From Liolophura sinensis (taxonomy: Eukaryota; Mollusca; Polyplacophora; Chitonida; Chitonidae), in NCBI RefSeq assembly GCF_032854445.1, contig NC_088305.1:11287606-11351605 (forward strand): DNA of 64,000 nt, read 5' to 3'. The position numbers were made by a program, and so were the translations under genes. How positions within the stretch are numbered: the first letter of the stretch is position 1; every line of letters starts with the position of its first letter. Below, in pieces: positions 24,701-39,700 of the stretch. The notes beneath the pieces are model-generated. The model did not search any database. It saw nothing but the letters and a program-made list of their open reading frames with translations, and was not told the DNA's origin.

Positions 24701-27700
24701 TCATCAAGAGAAAAGTGTATGGATTTTGAATTATCTCACAAGGAGTAATCTGGACAGTCCCCAGATCCATTGAGTTTGACAGTCTCAGTTTCCTCCCCTT
24801 GCTTCATAAGCCTGTATTCCTGCAGGAGGACCTAAACAAAATGCAGAAGGAAAATATGTCAGCTAAAATACTGATTTCAGATGCTGGTAGATGCACTGAA
24901 ATACAATTGGGACATTTCTAAAAGTTTAAACAGGTCTAGGTTTACAAAAAGTAAACTAAAAATTCTAAATTCTACTTTCCCAAATTTCCCATTTTAAGAA
25001 ATTTGCTTATTTTCAACAAAAACAAGCATGATTTTGAAAAGAAGCATGCTGGCTTCTTTTATCAAACAAATATTATCTTCGTTAATGCAAAAGGTTTTCC
25101 ACTGAACGTGTGCTTACCTTCACCATAACAGTCAGAACAACCACAACAGCAGCAGGCAGAAGCAGGGTTGTGGTGAGCTTTACCAGGGTCTGAAAACACA
25201 CAATCATTAACTCTCTTATCTACCTGTAAGTACTTCCTGATGTATACAAAATATTACTTACTGCCGCATCAAAACAACTGCTGCTGAATTGACAGATCCA
25301 TATAATACATCTCATAATTTTTACTTACAGTTGTATACATGTATTTGGTGTATTTTTACTGACAGATCTGTCTATTACTGCTGGATACATGTATTACATG
25401 TATATTGACTGACAGATTTGCCTATTACTTACTGCTGGATACATGTATTACATGTATATTGACTGACAGATTTGCCTATTACTTACTGCTGGATACATGT
25501 ATTACATGTATATTGACTGACAGATTTGCCTATTACTTACTGCTGGATACATGTATTACATGTATATTGACTGACAGATTTGCCTATTACTTACTGCTGG
25601 ATTTTTACTGATGGATCAGCTGTTACTCACCGAAGGATCCAGGTATTACGTACTAAAGGATCTGTGTGTCACTTACTTAAGGATCCATAAATTACTTACT
25701 GAAGGATCAGTGTATTACTTACTGAAGGATCTGTGTGTCACTTAATGAAGGATCCATAAATTACTTACTGAAGGATCCGTGTATTACTTACGGACGGATT
25801 TGTGCATCACTTGCTGAAGGATATGTGTATTACCTTAATATTGAAGGATATGTGTATTACTTATTGAAGCATCCATGATCCACGTATTACCTACTGATGG
25901 ATCCATGTGTTACTGACTGAAGGATCCACATTTACTCCATGACAGATCCGCGAGTTACTTACTGAGGGATCCGTGTATTACTTACTGAAGGATCCATGAA
26001 GTCAAACTCAGCAGCACAGGTGTACAGCATGGTGTGGAAATTCTGGAAGTTACTAAACTTGCTGCGGAAAATGTCAGAAATATGAGCCTGTTTGGGAGAC
26101 AAAAACACCCAAAATAAAAATGAGGCAGGGCAGAAATACACTAGCACAGGGTAACACATGGATCACAACTTCTATTTGTTCAGTAAACTCACGGAATGCC
26201 ATTGGAAGAAGTCAGATATACACTGCATAAAGGTCTTCAGCAGTCAGAATAATTCACAAACAAATTGCCCAGCTGCACCAAGAACTAGTCCTAAAATCAA
26301 TAATGAAAACAAAAGTTTGACTGAAATTTTGGGAGGGAGGGATCGTTCTCAAAATATTAAAACAGTTATGATGATTAAGTTATAGGGGGCATTTTTCTTT
26401 TTTTTCCATAAAATCCTTTTGAATACTATTCTCAAATCAGTAACGTGTCTTTAAGTTATTTATTTATTTGGTTGGTGTTTTACGCTGTACTCAAGAATAT
26501 TTCATTCATACGACAGCGGCTAACATTATGGTGGGAGGAAACCGGGCAGAGTCCAGGGGAAACCCACGACCATCCGCAGGTTGCTGGAAGACCTTCCCAC
26601 TTACAGCTGGAGAGGAAGCCAGCATGAGCTGGACTTGAACTCACAGCGACCACATTGGTGACAGACTCCTGGGTCATTACGCTGGGCTAGCGCGCTGACC
26701 AACTGAGCCACAGAGGCCCCTGTTAATTTTAATAGAAAGTCTTTTGTCGGAGTGATACCAAATTGTTATTATAATACAACATTCTGTCATATTCAATATA
26801 ATATCATCTTAGTCTGATGGAATGTTTATGTTGAATTAATATAATATGTGTGTCTTTATTTAATCCACATTATAATCCTTCATGCTTTTTATACATGTAC
26901 ATTTACATATAGACAGTTTGAATAGATGACCATTCTTACCTCCATATCTGGAGAGGTGTACTTACATCATCAGCCACACCAAGGAGCCTGGAGAGAGAGA
27001 ATTTGAGACCCAGTGTTCCACCGACCAATAGAACTCCCTGAACAACCTGTGAGACAAATAAAAAACTTGATGTTATGGTTTTTCTTGAATATTTTATTTA
27101 CTTGTGCTTTATGATGCTTTTACAAGCTTTTTCATTTTCATGATCGTGGTGAAGTTTGTTGGGATTACTGGTTGAATGAAAAAAATCACCACATGTGATG
27201 GTTGAAACCAAGTGAACTATGGGGTGTAGAGAAACAATCTGCACAGTTTTATGAAGTCTGCACCTTTAGAGACATGCACAAATCATTTTGGGTGCCATTT
27301 TCATAATAACTGTCCGCATAAATTCCACTGAAAAAAGTGCTTTAGTGGTTGAAAAGGTTGAAGATTTACAGTATATGTACATGACATACACAGCCCGGAA
27401 ATTGGCAGGATTTTTTTGTTATCTTTATGCGAGTCTCATGTTTCTTCACACAAAAATCAGAATTAACCTTCACACGAGATACTAAAGGCATGAAATTACA
27501 CATACAAGCATGTTAATGTTGACCACTGATTTCTTCACTACTTATCTCAGATTTAGATTTACAAATCTTGAAATAATCCAGAAGACATGTTTGTAGCTTA
27601 CCCAAATGATGAGACGGAAGCCTGCTCTGTGTATGACTGGCTCCAGCAGAACAATGGCCTGTAAACAAACACAGGGCAGTTGTCACTGCATTTCTATCTA

Positions 27701-30700
27701 AGCAGATATGTTCAGAAATGTTGCCTTGGTGAGACTCATGCAGGAGCAAGATAAGTATTGTCAATGCACCAAACAATATGCATCCTACTCTAAATACTCT
27801 GAAAGTCCCTTTTAATCTAGACAACAGCCTTGAACATGATAGGCGTAACACTGATATGGGTACGGTAACACTAACTTGCTTGTTTCTTAACCTGTTTGGT
27901 ATCTACATGTAGCGTTTTAACATTACTTTCATTATTATTTTGGTCAGACCATGACAGTATTTTGGTCAGACCATGACAGTATTTTCTCAGCAGTTTAGTC
28001 TCAATGCCAACATACCGTCTCATAATCATGATGTTACCAAAGGCTATGAAGTGTTAACTCCGTCTCCATAAACTTGTTTATGGAGTTTAACATTATGAAT
28101 TAGTAAACTCAGTTTTACCTGTGTTTTGTTTGCACTAATATGAACGTCAATATGAAGAGCTTGTGGTGTTATGTTTCATCAATGAAAGACTATTTAGGTA
28201 CGGACCATCTCACAGATGCCCCAATAGGTGCCAGATTAAAACAAACTTGCCTCATGTCCCAAAATCTAAACATTCTGTACCTGTAAAGAAAGGTGTGTTG
28301 CAGTTGTAAGGGAATCTTGTAGGTAGGTTGACAGACAGCTGGCTTATACGACACCCACTGATATATCTATGCTTTCACTTTCGTTATTCAGACTTACCAG
28401 AACTGTGAAAAGGCAGGAGGCATAGAATGAGGTGAGTAACATCTCGTTACCGAACAGGAGGATGAAACTCACAGCCAAACCAATCTGTATGAAAAGGTGA
28501 GCAAAGGATTAACAAGTGAGAAGGACTAACATGTGAGCGAAGGATTACCAGGTAAGCAAAGGATTAACAGGTGAGAAGGATTAATAGGTGAGCAAAGGAT
28601 TAACAGGTGAGCTAAGTATTAACAGGTGAGAAGGATTAATAGGTGAGCAAAGGATTAACAGGTGAGCAAAGGACTAACTGGCGAATGAAAGATTAACAGG
28701 TGAGTATGTACAATTAGTGGATATTTAGTTTACTAATGAGTGAACTTTTATTCTAGAGTAAACCAACCTATAAGTGCTATATATAATACAACCATATAGT
28801 ATACATGCAATAACTTTTTAAGGTAATGAACATGGTCTTTTACTTAGTTTTTCAGGTTGGACAGATTCATACCTAAATGACCCCAAAAAACCATATCAAA
28901 AAGGATTTATCATTTGTAAAAGGACAGATAAATTTCTAAAGAAGCTAACCTTCTTGAGTCTCTAATGATTTGTTTCATTTTTATGCTCGATTGTATTTCC
29001 CACCGCTCAGGCAGTTTGGCGCAGGGTGGCTTTGAACTCACTCACTCACAGGTGAAAGCCATGACTGAGAGAAACAAGTAAGGCAGCACAAACTCACCAG
29101 TTGACCTGTCAGAATGACCAGTGTTTTCTTTGCTGACAGGTATCCAATGACATACGTTCCAAACACAGCCAGAGTCTGGATGAGCAAAGCAAACTGTGCA
29201 AACTGGGCAAAAGATAAAAAAAAAAATTCTTTTTATTCAGGTCTTTGGTCAAACCCTGTTCACTGTTTTGGAACAAATGAAAAGTTGAAGTTGTGAGACG
29301 ATTTTCTCTTTATGCTAGCATTTCAACCAACCATTCCAATCTGAGTTGATCAATTTTAAATGGGATTAGATGAAACAAAATATGTGTAGCTATTGGAAAT
29401 GTTGTTATTGTTGTTTTGAAAAAGCATGAAAAAACCAATTTCATGTTTTCATGACATTACTGCAAAGTTTGTCAATTTTTTCCCATCCTATTTCCAATAT
29501 CACTGAAAAAAGTATTTATTTATTTGATTGGTGTTTAATGCCATACTCAAGAATATTTCACTTATACGACGACGGCCAGCATTATGGTGGGAGGAAACCA
29601 GGCAAAGCCCGGGGGAAACCCTTGACCATCCGCAGGTTCCTGACAGTCCTACCCACGTACGGCCGGAGAGGGAGGCCAGCATGAGCTGGACTTGAACTCA
29701 CAGTGACCGCACTGATGAGCAGCTCCTGGGTCATTAAGCTGCGCTAGCGCACTAAACAACTGAGCCACAGAGGCTCCCCAATGCAAAAGTCAGGGAGTCA
29801 CCACATAAAAGCCTGGTACACTGCCTGGTTATGTCTGCTGGTACAAAAAGTCACCTGAAGCATTCAGGGGCATCGCTGATGCTGGCACTGTGCAGGCCAG
29901 AGGAAAGATGCCGAAGTGTACTTTCATCATACCCATTGGGCTTCTTCTTAAAGGCAATGAAAACACTAACCTGAAGTATATGTCTGATGAAAGCACTTAA
30001 AAAAACTGTCCACAAAAACAATTGGGTTGTACAATGACCATTTCTAACCATATTGGCACCACTGACGTCACATCAGGTCTTATATACGTACTTATATTTT
30101 ATATAAGATCTGAGAATGCATTTGCCAAATGGACCCTCTGAAACAGACTATTTCAAGCAAAATGGTTTTAAAACCATTTTACTTGGTTGGAAAAATTTCA
30201 AAAAAAATAATTAGATCTATTCTCCTGGACAGTGTTTAATGGTCTTTCATCTGATATATACTTCATTTTAGTGCTTTCTTTGCCTTTAATGAAGAATACA
30301 CAGATAGCAAAGAATCCACAATACAAACAAAAACAGATTTTGCTAACTGAACCTTCGGAAATTGCACTTAAGCAGTTGTGTCCAAGCCTTAATTAGTTAA
30401 CTCACCTGCCAGGGTAACATGAAGCAGATGATAGCCAGGGCCAGGGACAGACTGGACTTGTAACCAGGCTCTCTACACCTGCGCACAGATTACAAAGGTA
30501 CGCCATTTATTTACATATTTAATTAATGGATTGGTAGCATAATAATAACACCCTAGTTAACAGTACAGTATAGTCTCACTATAAGACGCCTCGATATAGG
30601 GCATAACTTTATCGGGGATATAACACTACCAAAATCTTGTCCAACCCCCCAAAAAGTGTTTGGTGTACTTGCGTGCGACAAGGCTAAGATTATGAATGGC

Positions 30701-33700
30701 AGCAGCTAAAATGAAAAATAAAAAAGGATTTTCACCTAGAAATACACATAAATAGCTAGACATCATTTGCTTCATTTTCTACTGTTCGTGTATGACCCAT
30801 GGATTAGATCAATATTTTAGGCTTTGAATATCATGTTACTAAAAGCCAAACCACTGTTGTGTAGGATCAGGTCAACATTTTGGGTTTTGAATATCATGTC
30901 ACTAAAAGCCACACCACTGTTGTGTACGACCAGGTCAACATTTTGGATTTTGAATATCACGTCACTAAAAGCCATACCACTGTTGTGTAGGACCAGATCA
31001 ACATTTTGGGTATTCAATATCATGTCACTAAAAGCCAAACCACTGTTGTGTAGGATCAGGTCAACATTTTGGGTATTCAATATCATGTCACTAAAAGCCA
31101 AACCACTGTTGTGTAGGACCAGATCAACATTTTGGGTATTCAATATCATGTCACTAAAAGCCAAACCACTGTTGTGTAGGACCAGATCAACATTTTGGAT
31201 TTTGAATATCATGTCACTAAAAGCCACACCACTGTTGTGTAGGACCAGATCAACATTTTGGGTATTGAATATCACGTCACTAAAAGCCATACCACTGTTG
31301 TGTAGGACCAGATCAACATTTTGGGTATTCAATATCATGTCACTAAAAGCCAAACCACTGTTGTGTAGGACCAGGCCAACATTTTGGGTTTCACAGCTAG
31401 ATCTACACCTAGAAATGTAATGGCTATGCATTGGTGCAATGTTTGCAAATCCATGTATATGTATACCCTTTTCCATAAGGTTCTGCACAGACTCACACAC
31501 ACAAACGAAAGCCGCCAGAGACACACGATAAAACTTTCACGATGAAGGTAATGAATACCGTAATTCTTCTAATTTTTGGGACACCTGGTCTCCTCTTTTG
31601 AGCCAACATGTACGTAATTGTAGCCGGAATATTCAGTTCCTATTTTTTTCTTCTCGTGGTTAGCCCATCAAAGGAACACCATATTCATATCTTTAATTTT
31701 CCTTCCCCCCAAAAAAACAGGAGAGAAATGTAATTCTTTGCCTTCAGCTGTACTAATATCTGTCGTAAAAACTAGAAGAATTAAGGTAGGATCTATCCCT
31801 GAGGTAATTTTTTCAAAGCTATCTAAAAAGGATTTCATGTAATCTTACCTGATAATATAAGTTACAATGAACATTTGCACGACGAAGAAAGGATAAGCAA
31901 AGCTCTCTCGTAGAGGAGGCGTCCACTGAACTCTTGTACACTGAAATCACAACATTTATACATTTACTTACTCCATTGGTGTTTTACGATGTACTCAAGA
32001 AAATTTCACTTATACATACGACCATGACCATCTGCAAGTTGCTGCAAAACCTTCTCATACATGGCTGGAGAGGAAGCCAGCATGAGCTGGACTTGAACTC
32101 ACAGCAACCGCATTGGGTGGGAGGTTCTTTGGTCATAGCACCGTGCTGAATAAGAACGAGAATATAAATGCGGTTAGTCTTGTCAGCAATTTGCTATTCT
32201 GAACCTGTATTTCTTTCACAAAATGCTACATGTAGGCTGCGACTTAGAAGCACTGAAGTCATCCGGTTGGTGCACTTGTCATTTCAGTGCTATATTCTTG
32301 AGAATTTATTTATTTATTTGACTTGTGTTTTACGCCGTTACAAGACAGCAGCCAGTATTATGGTGGGAGGAAACCAGGCAGAGGCCAGTGGAAACCCATG
32401 ACCATGCACAGACCTTCCCACATATGGCCGAAGAAACTCTTGAGTACATAAATCCATGAACTGAATTAAATTGACTTACGGTCAAAATTTGAAGCATGAC
32501 TGAAATTTTACATCCAAATGCTAAAAAAGGAGTTTTTTTTAGGATGAACCTGTCACAATTTGAAGTTCTGAAATGATATATAAGATTTACATCAAAATTT
32601 TGAGTGATGAAATGTGCCCCAAAAATGACTTTTTGAAGTTGACTCCAATCCTTGAGATTTAGCATTTCAAAACCTACCTCTCCATGGTTGTAAAAGAATG
32701 CCGCCACAGTAAGGAGGCCCCCAAACAAAGAGCCACTGTAAACAAGAGAGGAGGTGTGCTCACTGCCAGCAGCAACATTTAAAACATGACAGAAGTTCGG
32801 GTGAAATGTTCCCTATAAACATTCCAGTAATACTGCGGAGACAGTGATATTCAAATTTTGAAACTCTTCATACAGAGGAAAGAAACAAATGTAATGCTTG
32901 AAACATATGTTCTAAAATGCAGGCAAACATATGTTCTAAAATGCAAGCAAAACATATGTTCTAAAATGCAAGCAAACATATGTTCTAAAATGCAAGCCTG
33001 ATTTAACTCTTCTCTCAGCAACACATTACTCAATATTACAGTAGAATGACTTTTAGTGGGCACAAATCTGGTTAAAACTCAACATCAAAATAATGAATCT
33101 GTTTTCAATATTTCAAAGGACACATTTAAATGGAAATGAAGGCAGATATGCCCAAACAGTTTTTTGGGGTTTTTTTTTTTTTGCATTTTCGAGGCATACT
33201 TTATATTTCTTAATAAGCCCTCTATTTTAAGTATATTTTCCGTCAATGGTCAGAAATATTTGGAAATGACATCATCCATGAACATACTGGGAATGCCCGA
33301 CCAATTTGGGCTTTTTCCCTTAACAGAGTTGACAGTTATCGCCGTTGACATCACTACAGCATGGACCATTAAGCCCATAGGAAAACTATAATTTAAAGCC
33401 ATCGTTTATGCTCGAAGAAAAAAGTTGAGATTATTTTTTTTTGTATCACATCACTTGCAAAACAGAAAACATTGCCAATTGCTGACACCTTGAGAGTTGT
33501 GAGGACAGCACACTTGAAATGAAAGACATCCAGGTTAGTGAATGCAGACATGATTGTGGTGAACCAAGAAAATAGCTGAAATTTACTATCATAGCCCAAA
33601 AAGGCCGGGGTCCAGGGGCCGCCTAGGCCCGGAAGCTAGAAAAATCTGCGGAAAACAGGTAAATTAATCGAAACTGAACAAAGAAAAAGCGGAATTCCGC

Positions 33701-36700
33701 TAAAAAGCGGAAAAAAATCATGTCTGTGAATGGAGCAGTAAAAGAGCTGAATTTCTGAAAGCTAAGCTTGGAAGAATGAAACAATCCTCAGATCTAGTCC
33801 TACTCCTCAATTGCAATATTCTGTTTATGCAAACAGATTTTATATGCAATCACTTTGCAACTCTGGCTCAATGGTATACCTACAATACATTAAAGGTTAA
33901 CGAATACACACCTGAGGTAAGTAGCAAAGAGGAAGAAGATCGCCATCATACAGCCGTTGAGCAGGAACACGGATTCCACGTAGAAGTAAGATGGCTCTCC
34001 AAGGCCTAGAATAACAACAACCACCAAATTATTTGATTAGCCTAAGTTTTCAACAAAACCATTGAACTATAAATTGAGATGAAAACTGATCACATTTTGA
34101 ACGTTAAAATCCATCGGTTAATAATATAACATAGCCCAATGAAAACAGTCCTCTAATGTGTTACATTCTAACCCGCTGTTAGCTGCGAGCCCCATGTAAA
34201 TAAACCTATTAATTAAAAATGACCTTTCAAACAAGTGTCACAAACACAAACTGATACTTAACCTCCTTGAATAAAATAATTTCATGCTGTTTATTTCTAT
34301 AAATAAAAGAATTTTAGATTGTTTACGTGTTAGATTTGCTTTGTTGATTCCTATAAAGGTGAACTATCAGATTTTCCCTTTGCGACAAAAGTGTTATTTT
34401 TCACAGTTTATAGACATCACTTGTTTTTACATTCTTGATATTTTAAAACCAGTTGCCATGATGTGGAAAGGAAACATTTCTTTCATGACCTTCCATTCTG
34501 AGCTCAGCGGTATGAGGTCGGTAGTACATGTGCACAAAACTTATACATTTCTACATTAAACAAAAATAAGACAGGATGCCATACATACACATCTGTCAAA
34601 TATCTAGGTCAACTGCTTACCTGCTTAAGTTTGCTGCTGATTGGTCTAACATGCATTTTTTAAAACCTCTGCAGAGCGAGTGATGAAAAAATGGCAGCAT
34701 GAAATATGCCGTTTTTGCAACATTTTCTTCATTTTTGGGGGGTAGAATGGACTTTAACACCTTTGTCTTGGCATCTGTTGTGTAACACGACGCTGCTGAA
34801 CCTTGCTTCTTACCGAGTCAAATCCGGAGAATGCTGATTATGCTCTGTACGAAACAAGGTTCAGCGATTTCGGGTTAGACTGCAAACAATAACTGTCTAA
34901 CTCAACGTTTAACTGTAAAACAATAATTAAACAAACAAATTGTCAGTTTTCTAAAAATTCTTTAATTCAAGAAATAAAAAAAACTGAATGATTTTGGAAC
35001 CAAAGATGTAGTACCTTCACAGCTCTGGACTGGCTCCAAGCCCTCACCCCTGTTCACTGTCCAGCAAATCTTGGTGCGCCTACCAAAGTATGCATTGGCA
35101 GCCTCGTAAAACCGATAACCCGCTGCCAGCACCACCTATAAATACAGAAACATGAGAACATTAGTACGCAGTACAATGCAGCCTTTTTCCTCGAGACACA
35201 CTAATCGATACAGGTCTTTTTTTGCCTTATATGGTAATATATTTTAACTTACCGTTAAAACAAATGTTTCCCCACCCATAAAATGGACCAGTAATGCACA
35301 AGGGGAAAATTCCTGAATTTAGCCTTAAGTAACAATCAAAGAATGCAGAGAAAAATATACTCAGGTATGTTCCCTAAGTACATGAAAAAGTGGACTGACT
35401 GAATTTGTGAGGCACAATGTGATATTTTGTGAGGCATAGTCTAATATCATTCTAGTCCACATGTAGAGAAATAATTTACAATTTTTGAAAGCTTGCATGT
35501 TTAGTGACACAAACAAATCATTTTAGCATCATTTTGATAATAACTGTATGCCTAAATTCCACTGAAAAAAACTGCTTCAGTGGTTGAAAAGGTTGAAGAT
35601 TTACAATAAACTATGTCATGTATCATGTCTACTATACATATTCAAGTAATTCGCCTTTCTCTGCAATTGTTATTAATTTTTCCTAAATAAATTAAACATA
35701 ATTGATTACAGGTGTAAACGTGAGGGGGCTCAGGGATGATTACAGCTTGACTTACCTCCGGGTAGAGGTTGAACCGCTTCAGAGTGTTAATCGTCAGGGG
35801 GTATTCCGTGATGTTGTCATTCATAACTTTGTGAAGTCCTTCCGAAAACGATGATGACTCGATCATCGTCTTGTAGTAAGAGAAATACAGGCCCTGTAAA
35901 AACAAAATTTTATTTGTTGACTTTTTTTTTTCATCACTTTGTAAAGTTCTTCAGAAAATGAAGAGGGCTCTATCATAATTGTACAGTAACAGAAATGCAA
36001 ATATAAAAATATTATTCGTTCACTTTCCTTTATCTGGCCGCTGTTAATGCCAAACCAACAAGGAGATAACCTCATGCAGCATTAAAAGTTCACCCAAATT
36101 TGCAGAAGCAGGATTTGAACCCAAAACTCTGACTGGTGAAACGGCTGTTCTTTCCAGTGATTACTAGTACAATATTTTAGATGCAAACATATTAAGTTAG
36201 CACATGTAGTACTTTTACTTTGTCCTGTGCCGAATGAAATGTGGTTTATTGTGGTTCACATAGAATAATGCCTTCAGAATATGCCTGAATATACACCTTG
36301 AAAACATGAAAAAAGTTTGAAATATTATAAAAAAGGGTGGAGAGGGTTTAATGGAATATCATACTCACTCAAAATCAAAACAGTACATGTCAGGTGATTC
36401 TTACATCACTGTCCAGCAAGTCATTCAAGTTCCTTTTAATTCTGATTTACTAAGGGCAATTCTTTTTCTACATTGTTTGGAGGAAGCTTAATGTTTGTCA
36501 ACAGGTGTGCATACTATTTATCAGTATTTCTTTTCATTTTAATTTTGTTTTTAATTTTTTCTTGCCCATACTCCTGTCAATCTTGCACATCCGTTACAAT
36601 ACACAGGTTATGGATCAATGTTTGTAACATATATAACTGTCGCTTTTGGTGCATTCGTGTGAATATTTATTCTTAAAATTAATCCAATTTTATCCTTCGG

Positions 36701-39700
36701 CCTTCACAGTTCTTTCCCCATAACTATATCTCAACGACTGTGATACAAATGACAAGGAGCAACATGCTGCCTGCAATAGAGTATTGCTTGGCACAGTTAC
36801 CATGACAACAATCAATGGCCACCTACTTGAATCATAGGAGCCTACTCATCACTACTGCATTTCTACTGGACGGATTACTGGTCATGGCCGTCAGACAAAT
36901 CGCCTGCAGCAAGAGGCCTATGTTTACAATACACTTTAGCTGTGTCATTCTTATCATGTTTGAGCCCTCCAACAGAGGAGAGCTCCACAGTATTGGCCAT
37001 TAATTTCACAAACATAGTGGCACCAGTCATAAGCCAAACAAATGCTCTCTGTAAAATGGTGTCTACTTGATAACATGGCAGTGAGAGCTGCACAACGCAT
37101 AAGGTATAGCAACTGATGTCTGAGAGAAACATCAGCACTTACCTGTAAAATCATTCCACAATCCAGACCTGTTTGTGTCATTTTTATTTCATAATTTGAA
37201 GGATATAGTTATTTGATTGGTGTGTTATGCTGTACTCAAGAATATTTTACTTATACAAGTGGCCAGCATTATAGTCAGGAAACCAAGCAGAGCCTGGGGG
37301 AAACCCACGACGATACACAGGTTGCATGCAGACCTTCCCATGTACAATTTGAGAGGAAGCCAGCATGAGCTGGACTTGAACTCACAGCGACCATATTGAT
37401 GGGAGGCTCCCTTGGCCATGGAGGCCCCCTTGAAGGATATAATCATACATAATAATATAAAGACGTCAGATATAAATATCACTGTACTCAATATTTGTAC
37501 ATGTGAATAACCGAAGACAAGTTTACGGCTTAAGAAAAACACCTTTTCGCCAGGTACCTGACAAACCACATGAAAAGTCCTTCAAACTGAACATTTACTC
37601 TGTCAGTTACAAAAACTGTTCTTCCCAGAGGCCCTATTAGAGGGTGACAAAACAAACACGACATTTACAACTTCAAATAAATATTAACAGTGACCAGACA
37701 AACAAATTGCACACATAACGGTATCAAAAGTAGCCATACATTCAGTTATTATGCTATACAAAGCAATACAAAAAGAACACAATCAGCAAAGGACAGATTA
37801 CAATCAAGATATTAACTGTGTATAAATTGAAAATGGGTTTTTAAGGATTTACATTTAGTTTTTCAAGCATGGTCAAATTAAACTTTTCACAGAAGGCTTT
37901 TGGAGATTTTGACTCTTTTAAGTCCCTTTCTAATGGGTTCCATAGTTTTGAACCATTGTATGAAAGGCTTTGTTTGACTCACTTTAAGGAAGAGGATGGC
38001 ACTTGGAGATTACCATTTGTGGTTGATCCGAGATGTTTTGTAGTTGCAGAGTTGACAGGTTTAAATAGTGCATTCAGGTATGTTGGGCACTTTCCGTTTA
38101 GTATCTTATACATGCAGATTCCTGTTTGCTGGGAAACTTTGTCTTGGATACAGAGCCAGTTGAGTTGCTTGAAAAGTTTGGAAGTTGTTGTTAAATAAGG
38201 GGCATTTAATATTAGTCTAACTGCTCTTTTTTGAAGTTTTGAGATTCTTTCTATCTGGTACTTGCTGGCAAATCCCCAGATCGTGCAACTTTATAACTTA
38301 AGCTGTTATCCAAGATGTTCAAACAAACAACCACACTGATCTAGAGGATGAAATCAGTAATGAGTCTGCGTTATAACTACATGTATCTGGGCCAGTCAAG
38401 GCCCTTTAGATTTATTTCTGAGTTTTACGCCGTACTCAAAAAAAAATTTCACTTATTCGCAGGCGAGCAGAATTATGGTGGGAGGAAAATCATCCACTCA
38501 GGTCAGGAGCACGATGGTAACACTCACCATCTCTGTCCTGAAGGCCAGTTCTCTCTCCAGTGTTGACAGGTGTGAAAAGTGACGGTCACTCTCAAACATG
38601 TGACTCAGGTGGTTCCTAAAATCAAAATTACAAAGCTTAAAGCTACCCTTTAACAATTCTTTGCCGGGCATAACCCCAGTTTATCAGGAAAATATGGTAG
38701 TTCAGTAGGGAATTTTCTCCTTTTTATTTTATTCTGCTTAATGAATATGAAAATAGGGATTTTGAATAAAATCAACTCTGAGAAAAATTTTTAAAAATTT
38801 CTAAATATATGTTGCATTGTAACTTATTGGACAATTCGTGTTAGAATCTTTGATCAAAATACAGATGTTGCACTGCGGCCAAAATATGAACGAAATGGTT
38901 TATTTTGTGAATGCAAAAATGTGGAAACACATGTAGTTCTATTTTCATTCAGCAATAAAAAATCACTGGCGAAACCTTTAAATGTTAAAATATATGAAAC
39001 AGGGCGGTATAAATCATGTGTGTCAATTTAGGAGAATAACATGGTACAGTTAGGCACATACCTATGAAGGACTCCACAGACAACAGCTGAAAACAAAGAA
39101 ATGCTGGATTTATTCACTCATTTACTTTATTTCATTGGTGCCATACTCATGAATTTTTCACTTATACCCTGTTCGTCTGTTTTATTAGTGAAGGAGACTG
39201 GAATGCTTGTGGTAAACCACAGACTTTTGGCAAGATACTAACGAACTTTCTGAGCGAACGAACTGGGACATAAAGATACTATCGTAGTGGAACACATGGG
39301 TCTTAAGCAAACATCAGACCTGGCAAACACCCAACAAATAGAGCGAATCGGAAAATCTACATATTACCTGTATAAGGCTAGGCTTGAGAGAAACAAGATA
39401 AAGTAACAAAACTGGCATAATTTAAAATGTTAAATTACTGTATTTCACCTAAAATTCAGCATTTTTGAACTGACACATTTCACCTGATTTTGACAGATTC
39501 GTCCACTTTATAGGGCCACAAAAACTGAAGGCACCCAAACATCATTTTAAGACCTTTATGTGGTTCTGATAGCATATTTTTACAGGCCAAACAGGATTCA
39601 GTGTACATGACAGACAATGCTTGAAACCATGAGAATTTGTCATTGTATAAACACCAATCAAATAAATAAATAAATCAAAAGGAATGTTCAGCTCATTCTC

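Noticed and set aside
26640-26722. tRNA gene on the minus strand
   Set aside because: The A and B boxes belong to the SINE head; no closed cloverleaf. The same applies to the heads at 12711, 29750, 42610, 47175 and 51275.
32851-33063. Frame with repeated HMFACILE
   Set aside because: Product of the 25-bp tandem repeat in a DPY19-like intron.
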